A stretch of DNA of 64,000 bases from Spirochaetae bacterium HGW-Spirochaetae-2 (GTDB lineage Bacteria > Spirochaetota > Spirochaetia > Sphaerochaetales > Sphaerochaetaceae): the NCBI GenBank assembly GCA_002839355.1, contig PGXW01000002.1, positions 109,475-173,474 on the forward strand, read 5' to 3'. The notes beneath the pieces are model-generated. The model had not been told where the DNA came from. It made no database searches and was given only the letters and a program-made list of their open reading frames with translations. A program made the translations under genes and the position numbers. Below are positions 50,944 to 59,987 of this stretch, one piece after another. Every line of letters starts with the position of its first letter. Position 1 is the stretch's first letter.

Positions 50944-51846
50944 CTATTCGACGCGGTTCTTGCGGCTGGTATAGATTGAGAACAGCACCATGGCGACCAG
51001 CGTGAATACATAGGGAATCGCAAGAATGAAGTCGGCAGGCACATTCCATGCCCCCTGCGCATAATTGGAGAACGCATCGGCAAAACCGAACACCAGGGCG
51101 GCGAACAGCAAACCGATAGGCTTCTTCTGGCCTAGGAAAATCACCACGAGGGCAATCCACCCCTTCCCGCTGGTGATATTCGGCACGAATGCACCCAGAT
51201 TCAACGTGAGCATCGCACCACCGAGCGCGCAGGTGAACCCGGAAACCAGGAACGCGATGAACCGGTACCGTGAGGGGCGCATCCCCAACGAAACCATCGC
51301 CTGCTCGTGTATTCCCGTGGCCCGCAAACGGAACCCGAATGGGGTACGGTAGAGTACCCAGGCACACAAGGCCAGCAGGACCCAACTCAAGTATACGAAG
51401 ATATTGTGCCCGATAAAGATATCCCCGAACACCGGAATCTTCGCCAACGCAGGAATATCCAACCGTGGCAACCTCCCGATATCGTTGAACACCACCACAC
51501 CCTTGTTCCCGAACAACTTGAACGAAAGCACGACCGTCAGACCGGAGGCGAACAGGTTGGCCGCCAAAGCCGTAATGAACACATTCGACTTCAAATGCAA
51601 CGTGACCGTTCCCAGGATTGCCGCCAACAACATGGAGGCAAGCACACCAAGAGCGATACCGACAACCATGTTTCCGGTGAAATGGGTGAACACGATCGAA
51701 GCGAACGCTCCCATGAGCATGAGGCCTTCCAAAGCGATATTCAGCATTCCGGACAACTCGGTGAACAACCCGCCCATGGAGGCAAGCAACAGGGGTGTCA
51801 TGATTGCCACGGCACTATGCAGGACCGGAATCGCGACAGGATTCAT
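50944..51846 (-). CDS. nucleoside-type ABC importer permease, second subunit
   Basis: The 300-residue permease belongs to the BPD_transp_2 family, YufQ/NupQ-like. It has about eight hydrophobic segments; GGLFTELSGMLNIALEGLMLMGAF near the start is diagnostic. ATG 51846 overlaps the first permease gene in an ATGA arrangement. With the ATPase and the BMP binding protein it makes a complete importer whose known relatives take up purine or pyrimidine nucleosides. Confidence 0.9.
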   Translation of the reverse strand: MNPVAIPVLHSAVAIMTPLLLASMGGLFTELSGMLNIALEGLMLMGAFASIVFTHFTGNMVVGIALGVLASMLLAAILGTVTLHLKSNVFITALAANLFASGLTVVLSFKLFGNKGVVVFNDIGRLPRLDIPALAKIPVFGDIFIGHNIFVYLSWVLLALCAWVLYRTPFGFRLRATGIHEQAMVSLGMRPSRYRFIAFLVSGFTCALGGAMLTLNLGAFVPNITSGKGWIALVVIFLGQKKPIGLLFAALVFGFADAFSNYAQGAWNVPADFILAIPYVFTLVAMVLFSIYTSRKNRVE

Positions 51847-52904
51847 ATGCTCCTCCTCTGTACCGATCCGATCTTCTGCAACACCGCGCTGGTGACCAGG
51901 AAGAACACCACCGATTGTACGATTGATGCGATCTCGAAGGTGACATCGCTGTGGAGCATGGCATTGCGCGCTCCCGACTCGATGTAGGCGAAGAACAGCG
52001 CTGCCGGTATGACCGCCGCAGGCCGATGCCGCGCGATCAATGCGACAGCAAGGCCGTTCCATCCCATCCCCGTCGAAAATTCCTTCATACAGGCATAGTA
52101 GGTACCGAAAATCGCCATTCCTCCCGCTAGACCATAGAAAGCCCCGCTGAGGAACATGGGCCATACCTGGTACCACTTGGTCCTGATGCCTCCGTATGCC
52201 GCGAACCGGGGATTGAGCCCGAACAGCCGCAATTCGTACCCGCTTTTCGTCTTGTAGAGGTACAGGTGCACCACCAGGACCGCAATCACTGCGGCGAACA
52301 GTGCAGAACTGAGATTCGAAGGTTCCAGGATCCGTGTGAAACGGAAACTCTCGGGAATCATCCGCGTGGCGATCAGGTTCGTCGCCGGGTCCATGAACGG
52401 ACCTGCTATGAGATAACTGACTACCAGTACCACCGCGTTGGATACCAGGAACGATGTGATGAGCTCGCTGGTATTCCATTTCATCCGCAATACCCCCGAC
52501 AAGCCTGCCAGCAGCCCACCGGTACAGGCTCCAAGGAACAGGGCGACCACCACACCGGCACTCCCCCATCGGGCCAACGCCAATGCGCTGATGGTGGCTA
52601 CAAATGCCCCACTGTACAATTGCCCTTCCCCACCCAGGTTGAAACTGCCCGAGCGCATGGCCAGCGATACTCCCAACCCCCCGAAGATCAAGGGAATCGC
52701 CATATTCAACATGTTTCCGAAGTAATAGGTATTCTGAAGCGGACCGAGGAAGAAGTAGCGCAGGGTCTTCAGAGGTGTCGCACTCAACAACAGCGACAGC
52801 ACCACCAACGCGGCCAGCGCGATGCCGACAATCACCACCGCACCAATAGAATTACGCAATGTCGCCACAATCGTAACACGTCTCTTTTCCATACGATCAA
52901 CCAT
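51843..52904 (-). CDS. nucleoside-type ABC importer permease, first subunit
   Basis: The 353-residue YufP/NupP-like permease has GLGVSLAMRSGSFNLGGEGQLYSGAF as family mark and about nine hydrophobic segments. AGGAGG lies seven bases before the ATG, within the ATPase gene, which it overlaps by 8 bases. It ends in an ATGA overlap with the second permease. Confidence 0.9.
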   Translation of the reverse strand: MVDRMEKRRVTIVATLRNSIGAVVIVGIALAALVVLSLLLSATPLKTLRYFFLGPLQNTYYFGNMLNMAIPLIFGGLGVSLAMRSGSFNLGGEGQLYSGAFVATISALALARWGSAGVVVALFLGACTGGLLAGLSGVLRMKWNTSELITSFLVSNAVVLVVSYLIAGPFMDPATNLIATRMIPESFRFTRILEPSNLSSALFAAVIAVLVVHLYLYKTKSGYELRLFGLNPRFAAYGGIRTKWYQVWPMFLSGAFYGLAGGMAIFGTYYACMKEFSTGMGWNGLAVALIARHRPAAVIPAALFFAYIESGARNAMLHSDVTFEIASIVQSVVFFLVTSAVLQKIGSVQRRSI

Positions 52905-54438
52905 GTGGAGCCTCCTGCTGCCGCAAACCCAGCATGTAGGCGCCCATATCCTCTTTGGTTACTTGCCGAAGCTCTTCGGCTTCCAGCACGGCTACAATCG
53001 TTCCCCGATACATCACAATAACCCTATCGGAAACAGCCAATATCTCATCCAGGTTGCTGCTGATCAGCAGGACGGCTGCACCCTCGTCACGCAATTGCAC
53101 CATCCGTTCATAGACGAAACGGCTGCTGGCGATATCAAGCCCCCACGTCGGTTCGCTGAACACGATATAGTCCTGGTATTGGGTAATCTCACGGGCAAGG
53201 ATGACCTTCTGGATATTCCCACCCGAAAGCGTCCCGATCGGCATGGAAGGACTGCCCTTGACCGAGTAGGTCTTCAACAGCGACTGGGTATGAGCTTCGA
53301 TTTTCTTGCGTTGCATCACGCCATGGCGGGTAAACTCGTTGCGCGCATCCACGATCAGATTCTCGGACACTGTTGCCTTGAGAGCACTGCCCACCTGCAG
53401 TCGGTCGGCGGGAACATAGGCCAACCCGCGTTTGCGCAATGCATGGGAATCCAAACGGGAAATATCCTCGTCCTTGTGGACAATGGCTCCCGACGAGATG
53501 GGGAGGAATCCTCCGAGGACAGCTTCCAGCACGCCCAATCCATTGCCACCGACACCAGCGAATCCCAATATCTCACCGGAACGCGCGGCGAAGGAGACGC
53601 CATCGAGCAACGGCCGCTGCTGGTTGCGTTTTAAGACCGACACATTGTCGAAACGCAAGACCGGATGCTGCACTGGAGTATAGGGAAGCCGGTCGACGAC
53701 CAGGGAGACGCTTTGGCCCATCATGAGCCGGGAGATCTGCTTTCCGTCCACCGAATCGGTCGGAAAATCGCCCACCATCGCACCCTGGCGCATAATCGCC
53801 ACACGGTCGGAAATGGCGGTGATCTCATGCAACTTGTGCGTGATCAGGATCAACGAGGTACCATGTTCGGCCAATGCCCGCAAGGTGATGAACAACGACT
53901 CGATCTCCTGCTCGGTCAAGACCGCTGTCGGCTCGTCCAGAATCAGGATATCGACATCACGGTACAGCATCTTCACAATCTCGACCTGCTGCTTCTGTCC
54001 CACCGTGAGGCTTCCGACCCGCTTGGTGGCATCGATGGAAAACCGGTGCCTACGGATCACCGCATCGACGGCCTCGTCGGCCCCCTTCAAGTCATAGGAG
54101 AATCTGCCCTTCAACGGTTCCTTCCCCAACGTGACATTCTGGGCGACCGTAAAGTCGTCGACCAACATGAAGTGCTGGTGGACCATACCTATGCCGAGCC
54201 GGTTGGCCTGCAGGGGCGAGGTGATCGAGACCGGCTTGCCCATGACCGAAATGGTTCCGGCATCGGGTTTCTCCAGTCCGTACAGGACTTTCATCAATGT
54301 CGTTTTGCCCGCACCGTTCTCTCCGGCCAGACACAGTATCTGCCCTTTGTTCAACGTGAGGTCGACACCGTCGTTGGCTCGCAACCCGGTCTCCGTGTAT
54401 ATCTTCACTATGCCGCGCATCTCGAGTGCGTGTTCCAT
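52897..54438 (-). CDS. nucleoside-type ABC importer double ATPase
   Basis: This protein of about 513 residues has two ATPase halves, as in YufO/NupO and RbsA. The first half has Walker A GENGAGKTT, signature LTVGQKQQVEI and Walker B ILILDEPT. The second half has the degenerate Walker A usual in this class (GFAGVGGNGLGVLEA), the signature LSGGNIQKV, and SEPTWGLD in the Walker B position. HQHFMLVDDFTV is typical for the nucleoside group. ATG 54438 was chosen; a GTG nine bases upstream is an alternative. Confidence 0.92.
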   Translation of the reverse strand: MEHALEMRGIVKIYTETGLRANDGVDLTLNKGQILCLAGENGAGKTTLMKVLYGLEKPDAGTISVMGKPVSITSPLQANRLGIGMVHQHFMLVDDFTVAQNVTLGKEPLKGRFSYDLKGADEAVDAVIRRHRFSIDATKRVGSLTVGQKQQVEIVKMLYRDVDILILDEPTAVLTEQEIESLFITLRALAEHGTSLILITHKLHEITAISDRVAIMRQGAMVGDFPTDSVDGKQISRLMMGQSVSLVVDRLPYTPVQHPVLRFDNVSVLKRNQQRPLLDGVSFAARSGEILGFAGVGGNGLGVLEAVLGGFLPISSGAIVHKDEDISRLDSHALRKRGLAYVPADRLQVGSALKATVSENLIVDARNEFTRHGVMQRKKIEAHTQSLLKTYSVKGSPSMPIGTLSGGNIQKVILAREITQYQDYIVFSEPTWGLDIASSRFVYERMVQLRDEGAAVLLISSNLDEILAVSDRVIVMYRGTIVAVLEAEELRQVTKEDMGAYMLGLRQQEAPHG

Positions 54439-54473
54439 CCGTTCCACAACTCCTTTTCAAACGACAAGGCAGC

Positions 54474-54492
54474 CCCGGACAACACATCCGGG
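54474..54492 (-). promoter_or_regulatory. stem-loop between the BMP gene and the ATPase gene
   Basis: CCCGGA (54474-54479) pairs with TCCGGG (54487-54492) around a 7-base loop, in the 77-base gap after the binding-protein gene. No T-tract; probably a processing or stability element. Confidence 0.45.
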
Positions 54493-54515
54493 ACCGCACG
54501 ATCATACCTGGTGGA

Positions 54516-55565
54516 TCAAAGCGGAGGGAGTGTATAGGCGATCTTTCCAGCCTGTACGTCAGCCATGAATGCCTCGAATTTTGTACGGATATCGGCGGGG
54601 AGATTCGCCGCATACGCGGGATCGTCGAAGAAGAAGCCCAGGTACCCCTCTTTGGCTCCAACCACCGAGGCGGTTCCGTATTGAACAGTACCTGCCAGAA
54701 CCTCGACAAGGATCTCCTTGACCAGCTTCTTCTGTTCCATGGAACCACACCCCACCACATACCCGGGAGCAGCCTTGTACTCGTTGGTATTGTGGTAGAC
54801 GATATACGCGCCCTGTTCCTGCGCGACCTTGAACAATCCCTGGGCGGCACCTCCGGCGATAGCCGCAAACACATCGACGCCGGCAGTCTTCATGCTGGAA
54901 GCCAAATCAGCGGCCTTGTTTGCGTCGAACCAGTTGCCCACGATACGGAAATCGAGCTCGATCGCCGGGTTGACCATACGTGCACCTGCGAGGAATCCGG
55001 GCACCATGTGCTTGTTCAACAACGGATATTCCTGGGCTGCGATGAAACCGATCTTGAGCGCACTGTTGGCATGCTTCATGGAGCTGGTGGTTACCAGTCC
55101 AGCCAAATAGCCAAGGTACAACGACTGTTCATATTGGTTGTAGAGGTAGGTTCGCAACTGGCTGTTTCCAGCCTTCTGGGCGTCGGTGATAATGAACTTC
55201 TGCTTGGGGAACTTCGCGCCGACCCGTTCGCAGATTTCGGGCAACGAGGGGTTGGAACCCAACACGACATCGTATTCACCGGTGGCGACGAGCGAGGTGA
55301 GCTGTTCTTCCCACTGTGCCTGGTTGAACCCGGCTTCGTAGATCTTCACCGTGACGTTCTCATTGGCGGCGGCGAATTCCTGCGCCCCCTCGGCCAATGC
55401 GGTGTACGGCGGGCTCCCTGCCATGACGCCGGTGATATATACCAGCACCGACAACGATTTCTGCTGTGCCGGAACCTGTTCGGTACTGCCTGCGGCAAAG
55501 ATCGATACCGATGATGCCAATAGCATGGCTACCAATACCAATGCGAGTACACTTCCTTTTCTCAT
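54516..55565 (-). CDS. BMP/PnrA family substrate-binding protein
   Basis: The 349-residue secreted binding protein has a signal peptide ending in FAAGSTE, again without a cysteine, and the BMP fold: AEGAQEFAAANENVTVKIYEAGF, YLGYLAGLVTTS, GFIAAQEYPLLN and FAAIAGGAAQG. PnrA-type relatives (including treponemal PnrA) bind nucleosides, but some family members bind other ligands. AGGAGG stands five bases before the ATG. It lies between the aldolase gene and the rest of the importer on the same strand. Confidence 0.92.
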   Translation of the reverse strand: MRKGSVLALVLVAMLLASSVSIFAAGSTEQVPAQQKSLSVLVYITGVMAGSPPYTALAEGAQEFAAANENVTVKIYEAGFNQAQWEEQLTSLVATGEYDVVLGSNPSLPEICERVGAKFPKQKFIITDAQKAGNSQLRTYLYNQYEQSLYLGYLAGLVTTSSMKHANSALKIGFIAAQEYPLLNKHMVPGFLAGARMVNPAIELDFRIVGNWFDANKAADLASSMKTAGVDVFAAIAGGAAQGLFKVAQEQGAYIVYHNTNEYKAAPGYVVGCGSMEQKKLVKEILVEVLAGTVQYGTASVVGAKEGYLGFFFDDPAYAANLPADIRTKFEAFMADVQAGKIAYTLPPL

Positions 55566-55592
55566 ATGATCCTCCTTTTCAGCCGGCCTGTA

Positions 55593-56405
55593 CTAGTTGA
55601 CTAGACCGACTGTATCACATGCCTGTTCTACGCTCCAGTGGCCATGGACCAATCCATTCACCGCCTGCAGCATCCTATCCACATTCCCATGCTCCCAGAT
55701 ATTCCTTCCCACTGCTATTCCCCGGCCTCCCGCCACCAGCGAATCGTGGATATCCTGGAACACCTGCCGTATGGAATCGGTCTTCGCTCCACCCAGTATC
55801 ACTATGGGAACCGGACACCCCTCGACCACCTTCGCGAAAGAATCCACGCTCCCGGTATAATAGGTCTTGACCACATCGGCTCCAAGCTCGGCTGCCATGC
55901 GGGCAGCCATGCGGATCCCCTCGGGGTCGTTCGATGCAAGCTTCTCGTCCTTCACCGTCCCCTTCGCCATTGCCTCGAGCATAACAGGCAGTCCGAGCAT
56001 ATGGCAACGGTCAATCGCCAGCGAAGCCTGCCTGATAAACTTGCCCTCGTATTCATGGCCGAATTTCACGGTGATGGCGGCACACGAGGCACCATAGGCC
56101 ACGGCTGTCTCGGGTTCGATTACCAACTCTTCCTCGAACTTGCCACCCAATACCGTAAAACCTCCGGTAATGCGCAACACCAGAGCCGTTGCGCGATCCC
56201 AGGCACCAAGGGCGTTGTCCACGAACCCTTTTGTCGTTAAAATCCCGTCGACCTTCTCCGCTACACAGGCGGCAACGATCTCCTTCGGGTCCACGATACC
56301 GGGAATCGGTCCCGCGATCGCCGCATGGTCCATGGCGATCACCACCGACCGGCCGTCCCTCTTGTCGAAAAGCGCGTTCTTGCGCAACACCAAACCAGCA
56401 TGCAT
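55593..56405 (-). CDS. class I aldolase of the DeoC/LsrF/FbaB group
   Basis: The 270-residue TIM-barrel enzyme has MDHAAIAGPIPGI (25-37, Asp26/His27), KFGHEYEG, the Schiff-base lysine 180 in DVVKTYYTG and the phosphate-binding GGAK (205-208). These are the features of LsrF, archaeal-type FBP aldolase and related sugar-phosphate aldolases. It starts 2 bases after the kinase stop, with GGAGG inside the kinase end. Following a dehydrogenase and a kinase, it should cleave the phosphorylated ketose. The exact substrate is unknown. Confidence 0.85.
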   Translation of the reverse strand: MHAGLVLRKNALFDKRDGRSVVIAMDHAAIAGPIPGIVDPKEIVAACVAEKVDGILTTKGFVDNALGAWDRATALVLRITGGFTVLGGKFEEELVIEPETAVAYGASCAAITVKFGHEYEGKFIRQASLAIDRCHMLGLPVMLEAMAKGTVKDEKLASNDPEGIRMAARMAAELGADVVKTYYTGSVDSFAKVVEGCPVPIVILGGAKTDSIRQVFQDIHDSLVAGGRGIAVGRNIWEHGNVDRMLQAVNGLVHGHWSVEQACDTVGLVN

Positions 56406-56407
56406 AC

Positions 56408-57844
56408 CTATTTCCTCCAAGTTTCCCGCAAATTCCGATATGTCGCCCGATACCGTTCGAACAGGTCCGCATAGAGACCGCCCAGCGTGGTATCGGGATC
56501 GTAGGTCTCCCCTATGGTCACCAGTTGCCTGGCAGCATCCGCAAACGAGGGATAATCGCCCAGGGCTGTCCGTGCAATCACCATGGAACCCACCAGTTCG
56601 GCATCGCCAATCAGGGGGACGGCAACCGGCCGGCCGGTCACATCGGCTTTCAATTGATTGAGGAACCTGCTCTCCGAGGGTCCGCCGGTAATGCGCAACG
56701 CCTCCACGTTCCCCCCAAGCTCCTCCATGACCGTAATGACATCGCGCATGGCAAAACAGACACCTTCGGCCACCGAGCGCAACAGCGATTCCCTGCCGGC
56801 AGAGAGGGTAAGACCGGAGAATACTCCCTTGGCATCGGGGTCCCACAACGGAGCACGTTCGCCGGTCAGGTAGGGAAGGAATACCAGGCCACCACTTCCC
56901 GCAGGAGCCTTGGCCATGGCGGCATACATGTCCTCGAACGGAAGCCGGTCCATTCCCAGCAATGATTTCGCCCATCCGATAGCTTTTCCGGAGGTCGAGA
57001 TGATGCCCGAGATATTGTAGAACGGCTTGACCGGATGGAGATAGGTCATCAACCGGTCGTCATCCAACGGGGTGCGGGTACAGAGGTTGATTCCCTCGCT
57101 TGTCCCCGAGCGGTCGCAGACCATGCCGGGTTCCACCACAGCACAACCGAGTATCGAGACCAGGAAATCGGGCCCTGCGGCAAACACGGGAATACCCAGC
57201 GGCAACCCGAGTGACCGCGATGCATATGCGGTCACCTTCCCGACCAGATCTCCCGGTCGGCAGAATTCGGGAAACTTGTCCTTGTCGAGCCCGAAATGGT
57301 CGAGCACCGTATCGGTCCAGTACCACCGCAAGGCGTCGTCGGCATGCAATATCGCCCGTGCTTCGCCAGTAAGCAGGTAATTCACATATTCGCACGAGGA
57401 AAGGAATGTCCGGGTCTTGGCATACGTGGCCGGTGCTGTGCGGGACAGGTGGAGCACCTGGGGTAGCACGAAACTGGCATCGACGAAACTGCCTGTCGCC
57501 TGTGAGATTTCAGCTGCCTCGACGACAGCCCTCCGGTCGAGCCAGAGGCGGGCCATACCCGTTTGGGCATGTAGCGACCCGTCGAAAAGCGTAGGTTCGG
57601 CGAAAACGGGAACCACCGTCGGTCCGTTTCCACTGACAACGACCGATCGTACGTTTCCTTTGGCTTGCAGCTCATCGCATAGTGTCGCGACAGCCGCCGA
57701 CCAATAGCGTGGAGCGGTTTCCTGCGCACCGTTCGCATCGGAATGGATTGACACAGGAACCTTCGCCAACTGTTGCAGGTTCCCAGAGCGGTCAAACAAT
57801 GCGGCCTTGCATGTGGTTGTTCCGATATCGATCGCCAGGACCAT
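56408..57844 (-). CDS. FGGY family carbohydrate kinase
   Basis: The 478-residue kinase has the N-terminal phosphate loop AIDIGTTTCKAALFD (4-18), the catalytic aspartate 226 in AAGPDF, and the C-terminal ATP motif LRITGGPSES. It is closest in look to xylulokinase and LsrK-like members, but the substrate-facing segments do not identify a sugar. It begins directly after the dehydrogenase stop (TAGATG) and precedes the aldolase, so it probably phosphorylates a ketose made by the dehydrogenase. Confidence 0.88.
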   Translation of the reverse strand: MVLAIDIGTTTCKAALFDRSGNLQQLAKVPVSIHSDANGAQETAPRYWSAAVATLCDELQAKGNVRSVVVSGNGPTVVPVFAEPTLFDGSLHAQTGMARLWLDRRAVVEAAEISQATGSFVDASFVLPQVLHLSRTAPATYAKTRTFLSSCEYVNYLLTGEARAILHADDALRWYWTDTVLDHFGLDKDKFPEFCRPGDLVGKVTAYASRSLGLPLGIPVFAAGPDFLVSILGCAVVEPGMVCDRSGTSEGINLCTRTPLDDDRLMTYLHPVKPFYNISGIISTSGKAIGWAKSLLGMDRLPFEDMYAAMAKAPAGSGGLVFLPYLTGERAPLWDPDAKGVFSGLTLSAGRESLLRSVAEGVCFAMRDVITVMEELGGNVEALRITGGPSESRFLNQLKADVTGRPVAVPLIGDAELVGSMVIARTALGDYPSFADAARQLVTIGETYDPDTTLGGLYADLFERYRATYRNLRETWRK

Positions 57845-58870
57845 CTACTCCTCCATTTTCAACAGCACACGATAGGTCTTGCCCGACAGCGCCGCCTCGA
57901 CAGCCTGCGCGGCCTGCTCCAAAGGATATATCCGACTGATCAAATCATCAACCACAACCTTTCTGTTGGCGAGGGATCGGACCGATGTGTTGAAATCGTA
58001 CTCGCTGCGACCTTCCGATCCGGTGATGACGAATTCATTGCGGTGGATGGTATTCATGTCGATCGGCAAGACCGGCTTGTCCCCGTAGGAGGTGTAGATG
58101 TTCAGCGTCCCTCCGGGAGCGAGTACCTTTGCGGCCGTTTCGACGGCGCAGACCGAGGGAGTGGTGATGATGCAACTATCCACGCCCCTCCCATGGGTAA
58201 AGCTTTTGACTGTGTCGACAAACAGCTGGCCGTCGGAGGCATCGAGTGCAAAATCGGCTCCCATGGCCAAAGCATCGTCCAATCGCGATTTCGCGATATC
58301 GGTGACAATGACACGTACTCCCATGGCTAGAGCGGCCTTCACATGCAACAATCCCATGGTTCCCGCTCCGCTTACCAGTATCGTGTCTCCGAGCCCGGCC
58401 TTGGCTTTGCGCAAGGACCGGATGCAGCAGGAGAGCGGTTCGGCGAAGGCAGCCTGGTCCAACGGCAATTCGTGGGGAATTACCTGCACCTGCTCGGGTT
58501 TGACCACCATATATTCGGAAAAGGCTCCCAACACACGCTGGCCCTTCTTGAAGCGGTTCTCGCAGAGGTTCGAATTTCCCGACAGGCATGCCGGACAGGA
58601 GTGGCAACGGTTCACCAGGTCGAGCACCACATGGTCCCCTTCCTTCACGCTGGTCATGACTTCGGAACCGACGGCGACAACCGTACCGCTGGCTTCGTGG
58701 CCGGGAATTATGGGGTAGTATATCTTGCGTTCGCCATCGTAGAGGCGCTGTTCCAAGGTACAGATACCACAATAGGCGATCTTGACCAGCAACTCGTGGT
58801 CCCGTGGGACCGGCGTCTCCACCTGTCGGATCTCAAGCTTCTTCGGTTCGGTCAGGTACACGCTTCTCAT
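57845..58870 (-). CDS. zinc-dependent polyol/alcohol dehydrogenase
   Basis: The 341-residue medium-chain dehydrogenase has catalytic zinc ligands Cys34 and the GHE motif (His58, Glu59), four structural cysteines (89, 92, 95, 103) and a Rossmann GAGTMGLLHVKAAL. It belongs to the sorbitol/threonine-dehydrogenase branch. As the first gene of the unit that continues with kinase, aldolase and importer, it likely oxidises the imported polyol or sugar alcohol. A palindromic site at 58901-58910 precedes it. The divergent neighbour is a MerR regulator. Confidence 0.88.
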   Translation of the reverse strand: MRSVYLTEPKKLEIRQVETPVPRDHELLVKIAYCGICTLEQRLYDGERKIYYPIIPGHEASGTVVAVGSEVMTSVKEGDHVVLDLVNRCHSCPACLSGNSNLCENRFKKGQRVLGAFSEYMVVKPEQVQVIPHELPLDQAAFAEPLSCCIRSLRKAKAGLGDTILVSGAGTMGLLHVKAALAMGVRVIVTDIAKSRLDDALAMGADFALDASDGQLFVDTVKSFTHGRGVDSCIITTPSVCAVETAAKVLAPGGTLNIYTSYGDKPVLPIDMNTIHRNEFVITGSEGRSEYDFNTSVRSLANRKVVVDDLISRIYPLEQAAQAVEAALSGKTYRVLLKMEE

Positions 58871-58884
58871 GCTCGGCCTCTTTA

Positions 58885-58910
58885 TCTATAAAGTTTACGT
58901 TTAACGTTAA
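58885..58910 (-). promoter_or_regulatory. possible -10 and palindromic operator of the dehydrogenase unit
   Basis: TATAGA (58890-58885, minus strand) is a plausible -10. The palindrome TTAACGTTAA (58901-58910) with its central CG lies at the -35 side and resembles LacI-type operators. No LacI regulator is in the window. Confidence 0.38.
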
Positions 58911-59022
58911 TTTTAACTTAATGACAGTGTGCAGCCGATCCATCCTCCTGTCAAGGGGAAACTTCTGGAACAGGATATCCTGCTGTGGTATCATGGAGAA
59001 AACGACAGATGCAGGTGGTAGC

Positions 59023-59487
59023 GTGGAAAAGAAGCAATATCGTATTGGAGAGCTGGCGAGGAAAGCCAATGTGACAACCCGTACCGTCCGCTACTATGAA
59101 TCGCTCGGACTGCTGAAAACCCAGGACCGGGCCGATGGCAGCCAACGACATTATACCGACGAGGACCTGGTCTATCTCACCAGGATCATACAGTTGAAGA
59201 ACTATGGCATGTCGCTTGATGAGATCGCGGAGATCATTCGCCTTGGCAATGAGGACTCGACCGGGGAAAAGCGCCGGTTGGAGCTGCTCAAGCAGTATCG
59301 GAAGCTATTGAGCAAGGAGATGCAGCATCTCAAGGATATACAGGCGCTGATCCAAGACCTCACCTGGCATGTCGAGCAGTTGGAGTCGGTCGATTCGAAT
59401 TTCAAGCAGTGTCCCGGCTCCGCCTGCCCGAAGTGCGAGTTCAAGGACAGGTGCGAATTCTATCGCGAGGAGGGAGGTCTCCAGTAG
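59023..59487 (+). CDS. MerR family regulator with a four-cysteine tail
   Basis: The 154-residue protein has the MerR DNA-binding domain (about 4-72; YRIGELARKANVTTRTVRYYESLGLL), a long dimerisation helix (about 85-122) and a C-terminal cysteine cluster Cys130-x4-Cys135-x2-Cys138-x5-Cys144. The cluster recalls SoxR (CxxCxCx5C), so a bound metal or Fe-S cluster is likely. The GTG at 59023 has AGGTGG six bases upstream; ATG 58993 overlaps a TATCAT -10 and is less likely. It faces the ferredoxin and rubredoxin genes and diverges from the dehydrogenase unit; either may be its target. Confidence 0.85.
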   Translation: MEKKQYRIGELARKANVTTRTVRYYESLGLLKTQDRADGSQRHYTDEDLVYLTRIIQLKNYGMSLDEIAEIIRLGNEDSTGEKRRLELLKQYRKLLSKEMQHLKDIQALIQDLTWHVEQLESVDSNFKQCPGSACPKCEFKDRCEFYREEGGLQ

Positions 59488-59495
59488 TCCTGGAC

Positions 59496-59975
59496 CTAGT
59501 GGAGGAGTTCCAACAACTGTTCGATGGCTTCCACGGGAAATCCGGGATCCCCTCTCCGTCCGAGAAGTTCGGTGAGCAGTTTGCGTGTCTGATTGCTCTG
59601 CGGAAGCATATATCTGGCCTCCCGTGCACAATCCTCGGCCAAGACACGGTCCGAATGTGCGATTGCCTTGGCCAATTTCGCTCCACCGTTTCCTTCATGG
59701 GCCAAAGCCGCTCCGATCAGTTCCTGCTTCGCCTTGCTCTCCAACAGGTTGTCGAGGGCAGAGACGACGGCCACATCCTTGTCCGGTTTCACCGGGTACC
59801 GGTCGAACACCAGATAGAGGGCATGCGACGGGCAGGCATCGACACAGAGACGGCATCCGTCGAGACACTTGGCAAAATCTATCTGCCCGTTTTCCGTATC
59901 GGTCGCACCGGTCGGACAGATGAACAGGCACAGGCAATCCTTGGTACATAATGCTATATTTCTCGCAGCGTGCAT
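59496..59975 (-). CDS. ferredoxin-type protein with two 4Fe-4S motifs
   Basis: The 159-residue protein begins with a 2[4Fe-4S] ferredoxin domain: cysteines 10, 14, 16 and 20, then 37, 41, 44 and 48 (CLDGCRLCVDACP). The first motif is non-standard (Cx3CxCx3C). The C-terminal 90 residues are helical and of unknown role. Start at 59975 with GGAGG upstream. It follows the rubredoxin-domain gene by 12 bases, so the two are one message, probably an electron relay in oxidative-stress defence. Confidence 0.82.
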   Translation of the reverse strand: MHAARNIALCTKDCLCLFICPTGATDTENGQIDFAKCLDGCRLCVDACPSHALYLVFDRYPVKPDKDVAVVSALDNLLESKAKQELIGAALAHEGNGGAKLAKAIAHSDRVLAEDCAREARYMLPQSNQTRKLLTELLGRRGDPGFPVEAIEQLLELLH

Positions 59976-59987
59976 GGCATCCTCCAT

